64,000 nt of DNA from Sporotomaculum syntrophicum. Its GTDB lineage: Bacteria; Bacillota; Desulfotomaculia; Desulfotomaculales; Desulfallaceae. The position numbers and the translations under genes were made by a program. Where the stretch lies: contig NZ_LSRS01000005.1 in assembly GCF_009932395.1 (NCBI RefSeq), positions 265,929 through 329,928 of the forward strand, written 5' to 3'. Position 1 is the stretch's first letter; each line of letters begins with the position of its first letter. The notes below the pieces were generated by a model. That model did no database searches. It was not told the DNA's origin and saw only the letters and a program-made list of their open reading frames with translations. Shown here one piece after another: positions 56,281 to 64,000 of this stretch.

Positions 56281-56505
56281 ATGGAAGAATATATCCCTTC
56301 CAGAGTGCCCTGGAGTACGGAACCTAGTTTAAAATTCAAGACAGACGAAGTCGGTATTAATTTTGACGATTTCATTGCAGGGTTAAAGGATGGCAAGTCT
56401 GATGTTGAAATGGCTGATGAGTTTGATGTAACAGAAAAACTAATTTATCATCTGCGTGACCATTTTATGCGCTATGGCCTGGGACATGTTATGGGGCAGG
56501 ATTAA
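56281..56505 (+). CDS. Small helix-turn-helix-like protein
   Basis: A 74-residue protein ending in a probable homeodomain-like or sigma-70-region-4-like helix-turn-helix (DFIAGLKDGKSDVEMADEFDV, KLIYHLRDHFMRYG). The arrangement resembles short regulatory HTHs that sense when to wait. AAAGGAGGTG at 56261-56270 precedes ATG 56281; a GTG at 56269 inside the site would add four residues. It lies 111 nt before guaB. Regulator of what is unknown. Confidence 0.68.
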   Translation: MEEYIPSRVPWSTEPSLKFKTDEVGINFDDFIAGLKDGKSDVEMADEFDVTEKLIYHLRDHFMRYGLGHVMGQD

Positions 56506-56545
56506 ATAAATAGTTTTTTCAGGGAAATATCAATAATATGTCCCC

Positions 56546-56570
56546 TTAAAACTACACCTTGTGCTATAAT
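56546..56570 (+). promoter_or_regulatory. Possible guaB promoter
   Basis: A perfect TATAAT (56565-56570) preceded by TGC (extended -10), with only a weak TTAAAA-like -35. It lies 47 nt before guaB. No purine riboswitch consensus was recognised in the short leader. Confidence 0.45.
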
Positions 56571-56610
56571 AAGCAAATATATTAATCGTAAACTTGACTG
56601 AGGGGAGTGA

Positions 56611-58074
<1,464 letters not shown>

Positions 58075-58456
58075 AAACCATTTGGTATAAGTTTTTAACT
58101 TTCGCCATTCTATGTGATATAACAAATTTACATTGCTCTATCATGTAACGTTAATTAATCATATTAAGTTAATATTAAGCCCATGGTGTCAATTTGATGC
58201 TGTGGGCTTAGTTTGTTAAATGAGACTTAAAGCAGTTCAAACGCCTTATTAACACCGGTTAAGTAACGTTTCGATGAGCTAACCAAATATTTTAAAGCCA
58301 ATCAACGATTTATTGCTCAAGCCACGTAATTAGTACCACAAAATAGAAGGAAAATTATTGAAAAAAATTTAAAATAAGGAAGGATATTTGAAATTAAAGA
58401 TGAAGTATATATCTAGGAAATAAATGTAAATAATTGCTTAAGGTGGTGTACATTTG
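58075..58456 (+). other. 382-nt gap after guaB
   Basis: No substantial gene. A TAAGCCCA/TGGGCTTA hairpin (58176-58183 with 58203-58210) may be a weak guaB terminator. An 11-codon frame from TTG 58390 has a good AAGGAAGG site and might be a leader peptide for the next gene, but this is weak. Confidence 0.45.
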
Positions 58457-59857
58457 ATGAGCGGTAAATTAAATTCGCTTACCGACGTACTTAAAAAGAC
58501 CTTGTTTTTCTTTGAATCTCTTACTGTAGCTGAATTGACACCTTATGTGCACAAGCAGATGCTGGTGGATTATTCACAGGAACAAGTAGAAGAAAATATT
58601 TGCTTATGTTTAGAACAGCATAAATGCTTTGAAAGTAGTGATGGTTACATATGGGTCCTGAACTTGGAAGGAAAACGTGAAAATGACCAATTGTATAATC
58701 TGTTGCTGAAGAAACAGCAACCGCTTAGTTCTAGCGAACTAATTAAGAATGGTTTAAAGAAGAAAAAAAATAAGCTTTTAGCGGAACAGGCGGAACTAAT
58801 CAACGATGGTAGGTTTATTCAACTGTCCAATGGTCAATGGGGTTTGACAGAATGGGAGGTAGAAACAGAACAGTATTCCTTAAAGCATTTAATTATTAAA
58901 GCTCTGAAGATACATCCGACCGGCCTATCGTTGGCACAATTAACTGATGTGGTTGGTAACTGGCGGCAGACAGCAGGGCAGAAAGAAATATATGGAGTTT
59001 TAAGAAAATTTCCTTATTTCGATGAAATAGGTAATGGGGTGTGGTGTTACAATGCAGAAGCCAGGGTTATTTATGAGCGAATAATAAAAAGATATTTGAA
59101 GTCAATCAAGCGCCAAAGGGATCGTTGGCATAGAGAACGTTTGAAATGGTCCCAAAAATGTGCCGGCTTGCAGAAACAAATTGAGGAGATTTCGGCGACA
59201 CATCGTGAGGTTGCAGCAGCACTGGCTTTACGTCAAAACGAAGTAAGTCAGTTTGAGCAAATGACTACTCAAATGGCTGAAAAGGATCTGCTGCTAGCAT
59301 TGAGGAAAAAGGAGATCTATCGATATAAGGAACATATGCAAAAGCTAGATGCTAAGGCAAATAGTATATTGTACCAGTGCAGGCTATGGGTAGCCAGATA
59401 TAAAGAGAAAGAAAAAGAGATACAAAAATTACAACAGCTTTTAAACGTTAATCAATCAAGTCAGGAATCGTTATTCTCTAAACTTCAGCAATATAAAGAG
59501 AGGGAACGTGAGAATAGGGCAAAATTAATTGAGATGAAAGAGAGTCATGCTAACCGGGTTGCTGAACTGCAAACAGAGATTGTTGAATTAAAACAAAAAT
59601 TGGAACGGCTAAAGGAAAATACTAGTCAGGAGCAAAAAATTTGGCGGACGGAAATTAATACCCTTAGTGCTGATCTTAAGCATTCCATGTCTGAAAGTGA
59701 GAAGCTGGGCAACGCATTGCGCTTAGCTCAGCAAGAGTTAGAAAAAATAAAAAATGAGTATGAATACTTAGAAAATCATTTAACTCATCCCTTAGTGAGA
59801 ATGATGGCTAGATTGGTAAGCTTATTTAGAAAGAATGCCAGACAAGTGGCTTCATAG
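58457..59857 (+). CDS. Large protein with N-terminal winged helices and a long coiled coil
   Basis: A 466-residue protein with no recognised name. The first 205 residues look like three tandem winged-helix units of about 65 residues, each ending in a Gly-x-Trp-type wing: SSDGYIWVLN, LSNGQWGLTEW and IGNGVWCYNAE. They resemble HARE-HTH or RNA-polymerase-delta-like modules (inference). Residues 215-445 are an almost unbroken coiled coil (RWHRERLKWSQKCAGLQKQI onward), and a basic tail follows. ATG 58457 (or TTG 58454) follows AAGGTGGTG. A DNA-binding structural or regulatory role is suggested. Confidence 0.75.
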   Translation: MSGKLNSLTDVLKKTLFFFESLTVAELTPYVHKQMLVDYSQEQVEENICLCLEQHKCFESSDGYIWVLNLEGKRENDQLYNLLLKKQQPLSSSELIKNGLKKKKNKLLAEQAELINDGRFIQLSNGQWGLTEWEVETEQYSLKHLIIKALKIHPTGLSLAQLTDVVGNWRQTAGQKEIYGVLRKFPYFDEIGNGVWCYNAEARVIYERIIKRYLKSIKRQRDRWHRERLKWSQKCAGLQKQIEEISATHREVAAALALRQNEVSQFEQMTTQMAEKDLLLALRKKEIYRYKEHMQKLDAKANSILYQCRLWVARYKEKEKEIQKLQQLLNVNQSSQESLFSKLQQYKERERENRAKLIEMKESHANRVAELQTEIVELKQKLERLKENTSQEQKIWRTEINTLSADLKHSMSESEKLGNALRLAQQELEKIKNEYEYLENHLTHPLVRMMARLVSLFRKNARQVAS

Positions 59858-59885
59858 GGATACCTGTTGGTATCCTTATTTTTAT
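59856..59885 (+). terminator. Intrinsic terminator after the coiled-coil gene
   Basis: A GGATACC/GGTATCC 7-bp stem with a TGTT loop and a T-rich tail. It starts at the stop codon. Confidence 0.88.
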
Positions 59886-60047
59886 TTGTGGGTTGGTATA
59901 TTAGCAAAAAATAAGCTTAATAATTTTTTTAACTGACTGAATTATAGAAGAAGCCATCCACTATCAAACAATTAATTTATTTTTCTGGTCTAAGTTAATT
60001 ATTAAAGAAATAACTATTAATATAATTAACCACCGGGAGGTTATGTA

Positions 60048-61220
60048 TTGATATACTTTGATAATGCCGCTACTACTTGGCCTAAACCACCCGAAGTGTT
60101 GGATGCAATGCATCATTGCTTGGAAAATATAGGGGCTAATCCAGGCCGGTCTGGCCATAAAATGTCACTGGCAGCCGGGAAGTTAGTTGATGATACCAGG
60201 CAATCTATAGCCGAGCTATTTAATATTAAAGAAAGCGAGCGAGTGATATTTACTTTAAATGCTACAGATGCATTGAACATGGCTATTAAAGGGTCTCTAA
60301 GGGTTGGTGATCATGTAGTAATTAGTTCTATGGAGCATAACTCAGTGGTCAGGCCGTTATATGGAATGTGGGGCAAAATATCTGTAACCAAGGTGCGCTG
60401 TGCTCATGATGGTACGCTGGACCCGGATGCGGTTAAAAGAGCCATTAATTATAATACCAGGGCTATCATATTAACTCATGCCTCAAATGTTACCGGTACG
60501 GTTATGCCAATTAGGGAAATCGGGGAAATGGCTCGCCAGGCTGGGATCATCTTCATTGTTGACGCGGCTCAAACCGCAGGTTTACTGGATATCGACGTGG
60601 CTAAAATGAATATTGATTTACTGGCTGTGCCCGGGCATAAGGGATTAATGGGACCACCGGGCACCGGGATACTATATGTGGGAGATCGGGTCAAGCTAAA
60701 ACCCTGGCGTGAGGGAGGCACAGGCTTACATTCGTTAGGTGCACAGCCAGATTATTTACCTGAAAAATATGAGAGTGGTACACTTAACTTTGTGGGTATT
60801 GCCGGGCTGGCTGCCGGAGTGAATTATATTCGCAATACCGGGATATCCAAAATACTAGAGCATGAGCTGATGCTTATTAATCGGTTTTTGCAGGGAGCAA
60901 TGGAAATACCTGGCATTAAAATATTCGGTTCGCCGAATACTGCCAACCGTGTGCCGGTAGTTTCCTTTCAACTACAGGATAAGGATAGTATTGCTGTGGC
61001 TGGTGCCCTGGACCAATGGTATAATATTGCTTGCCGCGCCGGACTGCATTGTGCTCCGGATGCCCACCGCACATTAGGCACCTTAAATAGCATGTTGGTT
61101 AGGTTTAGTTTTTCATATTTCAATAAACTTGAGGAAGTGGATATTGCACTGCAATGTCTAGATGACCTTAAGGAAAGGAATATTGATCAGTTTAGTGGCT
61201 ATGGGTGTAACAGTGAATAA
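60048..61220 (+). CDS. Cysteine desulfurase-like class V aminotransferase
   Basis: A PLP-dependent enzyme of the NifS/CsdB group, 390 residues. It opens YFDNAATTWPKPPEVLDAM. SSMEHNSVVRPL holds a PLP-stacking His, VDAAQTAG the PLP Asp and VPGHKGLMGPPGTG the PLP Lys near residue 198. The candidate catalytic Cys is in CRAGLHCAPDAHRTLG near residue 335. It probably releases sulfur (or selenium) from cysteine; the absence of an adjacent iscU or selD leaves the acceptor open. TTG 60048 follows CGGGAGGTTATGTA. Confidence 0.9.
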   Translation: MIYFDNAATTWPKPPEVLDAMHHCLENIGANPGRSGHKMSLAAGKLVDDTRQSIAELFNIKESERVIFTLNATDALNMAIKGSLRVGDHVVISSMEHNSVVRPLYGMWGKISVTKVRCAHDGTLDPDAVKRAINYNTRAIILTHASNVTGTVMPIREIGEMARQAGIIFIVDAAQTAGLLDIDVAKMNIDLLAVPGHKGLMGPPGTGILYVGDRVKLKPWREGGTGLHSLGAQPDYLPEKYESGTLNFVGIAGLAAGVNYIRNTGISKILEHELMLINRFLQGAMEIPGIKIFGSPNTANRVPVVSFQLQDKDSIAVAGALDQWYNIACRAGLHCAPDAHRTLGTLNSMLVRFSFSYFNKLEEVDIALQCLDDLKERNIDQFSGYGCNSE

Positions 61221-61234
61221 TCATTAATCAATGA

Positions 61235-61260
61235 TGCCCGGGGTAACCCGGGCAATTTGT
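61235..61260. terminator. Bidirectional terminator between convergent genes
   Basis: TGCCCGGG/CCCGGGCA with a 4-nt loop, between convergent genes. A T-rich tail follows on the plus strand. Confidence 0.85.
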
Positions 61261-61469
61261 TATTTGTAAAATCTATGTTTAAAAAAGTAATATACTACAG
61301 GACCCACTATAAATAACCAGCAGGCAAAAATACCCCACATGATAGACTCTGTCCAGGTGCGCCCTGTTTTACGGGCATCAATACTTACCCACAAGCCGGA
61401 GACGAGCATAATAAGAACAATTACAGTGTTAAAAAAAACTGCTAGTATTCTTAAGTCGTGCTCTGTCAC
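61260..61469 (-). CDS. Small two-helix membrane protein
   Basis: A 69-residue minus-strand protein with two predicted transmembrane helices (residues 7-27 and 43-64) separated by SIDARKTGRTWTES, and a basic C-terminus. GTG at 61469 follows an excellent AGGAGGG site that overlaps the end of the upstream activase gene, so the two are co-transcribed. Function unknown. Confidence 0.75.
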   Translation of the reverse strand: MTEHDLRILAVFFNTVIVLIMLVSGLWVSIDARKTGRTWTESIMWGIFACWLFIVGPVVYYFFKHRFYK

Positions 61470-61470
61470 G

Positions 61471-62436
61471 CTATCCCTCCTGAAGAATATCCCATCTCGG
61501 ACACCTTGCCCCCCAGCGTCCGATTACTCGGTCTTCCTCAAATATTTGAGCAATTTCACAGTTGTTGGCACAACCTTGACAGTCAAAGCTTTTAGTATGA
61601 TAGGTCAAGCCAGCTATGGAAAAACCTTTGAATCTTGTTGATTGTTGAGTGTCGGCCAGTTCTTCCTTAGCCAGCATTGCTGCTCCGATGGCTCCCATGA
61701 CATCATAGTGGGGAGGTACGACTATTTCCGTTCCCAGCGACCTTTCAAAGGCTGCCTTTATTCCTGCATTCGCGGCGACTCCCCCCTGGAAAACAACAGG
61801 AGCAAGTATCTCTTTGCCCTTACCTACATTGTTTAAATAATTTCGCACCAGCGCCTCGCATAAACCGTTAATAATATCAGATATGGGATGACCCATTTGC
61901 TGTTTGTGGATCATGTCTGATTCAGCGAATACCGTACAGCGACCGGCGATACGTACTGGATTAGTTGATTTAAGGGCCAAACAGCCAAATTCGGTGATGG
62001 GTATGCCCAGCCTAGAGGCTTGCTGATCTAAAAAAGAACCGGTGCCTGCGGCACATACTGTATTCATGGCAAAGTCAGTGACGATACCATCTCTAAGGAT
62101 TATTATCTTCGAATCTTGTCCACCTATTTCTAAAATTGTCTGCACCTCGGGAATAAAATGAGAGGAGGCAACAGCGTGAGCAGTGATCTCATTTTTTATG
62201 ACATCTGCTCCCACCATTACCCCAGCTAGATATCGCCCGCTGCCGGTGGTGCCTACTCCGCAGATCTGTGTCTGTTCAGGTATTGCTTTGGCTATTTGCT
62301 CTAAACCAGCCTGTATGGTTTCTACCGGGCGCCCCATTGTACGTAGATAAAGACTGGCAATAATTTTTCCGGACTGATCTTGGATAATCAGGTTAGTGCT
62401 AACTGAGCCCACATCTATACCAAGATAAGCTTTCAT
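61471..62436 (-). CDS. Acyl-CoA dehydratase activase (HgdC/BadF family)
   Basis: An ASKHA-fold ATPase that injects an electron into 2-hydroxyacyl-CoA dehydratases or related benzoyl-CoA-reductase-type enzymes. LGIDVGSVSTNLII is the phosphate-1 motif, and GGQDSKIIIL and VFQGGVAANAG are typical. The two Cys that ligate the bridging [4Fe-4S] cluster appear in NTVCAAGTGSF and GRCTVFAESDM. It has 322 residues, longer than the roughly 260 of HgdC, with a C-terminal extension holding FDCQGCANNCEI. Minus-strand ATG 62436 follows AAGGAAGTGAATTT. No dehydratase gene is visible next to it. Confidence 0.9.
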   Translation of the reverse strand: MKAYLGIDVGSVSTNLIIQDQSGKIIASLYLRTMGRPVETIQAGLEQIAKAIPEQTQICGVGTTGSGRYLAGVMVGADVIKNEITAHAVASSHFIPEVQTILEIGGQDSKIIILRDGIVTDFAMNTVCAAGTGSFLDQQASRLGIPITEFGCLALKSTNPVRIAGRCTVFAESDMIHKQQMGHPISDIINGLCEALVRNYLNNVGKGKEILAPVVFQGGVAANAGIKAAFERSLGTEIVVPPHYDVMGAIGAAMLAKEELADTQQSTRFKGFSIAGLTYHTKSFDCQGCANNCEIAQIFEEDRVIGRWGARCPRWDILQEG

Positions 62437-62526
62437 AAATTCACTTCCTTGGTTGTTGGAATTAATTAAGTGTTTTGCATAATCCATAAGCCAATAGAAT
62501 CAAGGGTTTCAAGGCCACAAAAAAGG

Positions 62527-62597
62527 ACTTCACCCCTTGTTTTGCCGAATATTACAAGTAGCACCTAATAACAAACGACAAAAACCAGAGGTGAAGT
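62527..62597 (+). promoter_or_regulatory. Hairpin masking the transposase ribosome-binding site
   Basis: 62527-62543 pairs with 62581-62597, with 15 of 17 positions matched. The 3' arm contains GAGGTGAAG, the ribosome site of the transposase. Transcripts entering from outside would fold it, a known protective layout in some insertion sequences. Confidence 0.65.
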
Positions 62598-62600
62598 TAC

Positions 62601-63818
62601 TTGTATATTCAACAACAGTGCCTGTTTTCCTTTGACGAAATTATGAAACTGCAACCGGAAACCCGGTTAGAAAAGATTTTTCATACCCTCGATCTTAGCC
62701 CCATTATTGATAACTTTGAGAAAAGTTCTTTAGGGCCTAATGGGTACTCTATGGCTGCAAAGTTACGAGCTCTGTTTGCAATGGTTATTGAAAGAATACC
62801 GAATTTTACTGCTTTAACCGAACGATTAAGCCAAGATCCTGTTTTTAGATTTGCATGCGGTTTTCCAATAGCAAGTCAAGCACCGAGCGTTTCCACCTTT
62901 AGCCGACTATTTAAAGCAATATCCGAAAATGAATTGTTAGAACAGTATTTTCAACAACTTGTGAGTCAACTCCGGAAACAAGGGACTATAGACGGTAATT
63001 GTGTTGCTATCGATGCAACCAAATTAGAATCCCGAGAAAGAGCAAAACCTAAGAAAACCATAGAACAAGATGGTACCCAACCGGATTGGGGCTCCAAAAA
63101 AGACAGTCACGGCAATCAAATAACCTGGTTTGGCTGGAAAGTACACCTAGCGGTTGACTGTAAAAGCGAAATGCCGCTGGCCGTAAATTTAACTCCTGCC
63201 AGTAGATCAGATAGCATGGAAGCACTACCTCTTGTAGAAAAAGTAACTGCGCCTCTGGCGAAAAAAGATTATCCAAAACATTGGACAATGGATTCCGGTT
63301 ACGATATCAAGGAAATCTACGCAACCCTTTATCACGAATATAATTCACAAGGCATTATACCGCTAAACTTACGTGGAGCTAAAATGCCGCCTGAAGGCCT
63401 TGATTTTAACGGCACCCCTATTTGCTCCGGTGGTTACCCTATGATCTACTGGGGTAGTGATAAGAATGGTTGCAATAAATTTAGGTGCCCGCATGTTTTG
63501 GGTAAAGTAAACTGCCCACATGGTTTAGCCTGGTGCTCTTCTTCAAACTACGGGCTAGTAGTGAAAACACGGGTTAAAGATGACCCCAGACGGTTTAACA
63601 CTCCCCATCGTGGCAGTAAGAACTGGACCAAAATATACAATAAACGTACATCCGTCGAGCGCTGCTTTGGTCGCCTTAAAGAATACCTGAGCCTAAAAAA
63701 CTTAAATGTGCGAGGGTTCAAAAAAGTAAAAGCGCGTGTCTTATTATCATGTATTGCAATGTTATCCACAGCGATGGTTTCAGTATTTGAGCCCAAAGTT
63801 GTAAAGCAGGTAGCTTAG
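62601..63818 (+). CDS. IS5/IS1182-like DDE transposase
   Basis: An apparently intact 405-residue transposase. The N-terminal DUF772-type domain contains YSMAAKLRALFAMVIERIPN. The DDE residues are probably the Asp in CVAIDATKLESRERA, the Asp in WTMDSGYDIKEIYA and the Glu in TSVERCFGRLKEYLSL. A Cys-rich segment (CNKFRCPHVLGKVNCPHG) may bind zinc. TTG 62601 follows GAGGTGAAG. It lies at the right of the window, upstream of and divergent from the activase gene. The exact IS family is uncertain. Confidence 0.9.
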   Translation: MYIQQQCLFSFDEIMKLQPETRLEKIFHTLDLSPIIDNFEKSSLGPNGYSMAAKLRALFAMVIERIPNFTALTERLSQDPVFRFACGFPIASQAPSVSTFSRLFKAISENELLEQYFQQLVSQLRKQGTIDGNCVAIDATKLESRERAKPKKTIEQDGTQPDWGSKKDSHGNQITWFGWKVHLAVDCKSEMPLAVNLTPASRSDSMEALPLVEKVTAPLAKKDYPKHWTMDSGYDIKEIYATLYHEYNSQGIIPLNLRGAKMPPEGLDFNGTPICSGGYPMIYWGSDKNGCNKFRCPHVLGKVNCPHGLAWCSSSNYGLVVKTRVKDDPRRFNTPHRGSKNWTKIYNKRTSVERCFGRLKEYLSLKNLNVRGFKKVKARVLLSCIAMLSTAMVSVFEPKVVKQVA

Positions 63819-63875
63819 GCGATACTGGTATTTTAAAACTCTCTATAGCTCAAAGGGGTATTTTTGTCCATTTTT

Positions 63876-64000
63876 GATTATCCACAGTTATAAAATAGCA
63901 TTTAGCATAGCAACTTACCATAACTGTGTTAAGTTAATGCGATTGCAGTTCTAAATTATGGCATTGAATTTTATGCTACAGAAATTATGCAAAATGCTTA
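63876..64000. other. Right edge, no gene seen
   Basis: 125 nt of A/T-rich sequence after the insertion sequence. I see no coding frame, repeat or terminator in it. Confidence 0.4.

Larger units (their letters stand above)
62519..63875 (+). mobile_element. Insertion sequence with DUF772-type DDE transposase
   Basis: One intact transposase gene is flanked by short imperfect inverted ends: AAAAAAGGAC then CACCCCTT at the left (from about 62519), and AAGGGG then TTTTTGTCCATTTTT at the right (63853-63875). The boundaries are approximate, and no target duplication was identified. The left end contains a hairpin that covers the transposase ribosome site. Confidence 0.6.

Overview
The window looks like chromosomal DNA of an anaerobic, endospore-forming, low-to-moderate G+C Gram-positive bacterium, most like the Peptococcaceae (Desulfotomaculum/Pelotomaculum type). 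This rests on gene order and content. The pyrH-frr-uppS-cdsA-dxr-rseP-ispG-proS and rimP-nusA-ylxR-ylxQ-infB-rbfA-nrnA-truB-ribF-rpsO-pnp blocks are typical of Firmicutes. Sporulation genes are present (dpaA/dpaB, spoVS, ytrH/ytrI, tepA, a dacF-like carboxypeptidase, ymxH/ylmC), as are a two-cluster ferredoxin and a 2-hydroxyacyl-CoA dehydratase-type activase. Many genes start with TTG or GTG behind strong Shine-Dalgarno sites. Genus is inference; no rRNA lies in the window.

Layout. 1-9.3 kb: end of pyrH, ribosome recycling, a small ferredoxin, then isoprenoid, undecaprenyl and phospholipid precursor genes with the site-2 protease and proS. 9.6-21.5 kb: the nusA-infB translation/RNA operon through ribF, a small unexplained two-gene cassette, rpsO and pnp. 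21.6-27.5 kb: a YlxY-like deacetylase, dacF-like carboxypeptidase, M16 peptidase, dUTPase, PRC-barrel protein and an SDH-type ClpP-fold protease. 27.7-32.8 kb: the diaminopimelate/dipicolinate cluster dapB-dpaA-dpaB-asd-(broken aspartokinase)-dapA, which makes dihydrodipicolinate for the cell wall and for spore DPA. 33.0-34.3 kb: a dead IS4-family element. 34.6-48.9 kb: RNase J, TepA, UppP, FtsK/SpoIIIE, a dead selU/mnmH, RodZ, RimO, PgsA, a short FtsH-like protease, PncC, RecA and RecX. 49.0-59.9 kb: a candidate structured RNA, RNase Y, YmdB, SpoVS, a dipeptidase, a PHP phosphoesterase, an aminotransferase relic, YtrH/YtrI, guaB and a large winged-helix/coiled-coil protein. 60-64 kb: a cysteine desulfurase-like enzyme, a convergent membrane protein/activase pair, and an apparently intact DDE insertion sequence.

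Most of the window is ordinary core genome on the plus strand. The items most worth a second look are: (1) a roughly 190-nt structured RNA with its own near-consensus promoter, a 14-bp closing stem and a terminator between recX and rny; (2) three decayed genes (an aspartokinase, a tRNA 2-selenouridine synthase and a PLP aminotransferase) inside otherwise intact operons; (3) a toxin-antitoxin-like small gene pair before rpsO; (4) a protein with three predicted N-terminal winged helices and a long coiled coil; (5) a compact FtsH-like protease translationally overlapped with a membrane-anchored partner; (6) hairpins that mask the transposase ribosome-binding sites of both insertion sequences. I found no CRISPR array, tRNA, rRNA or prophage.
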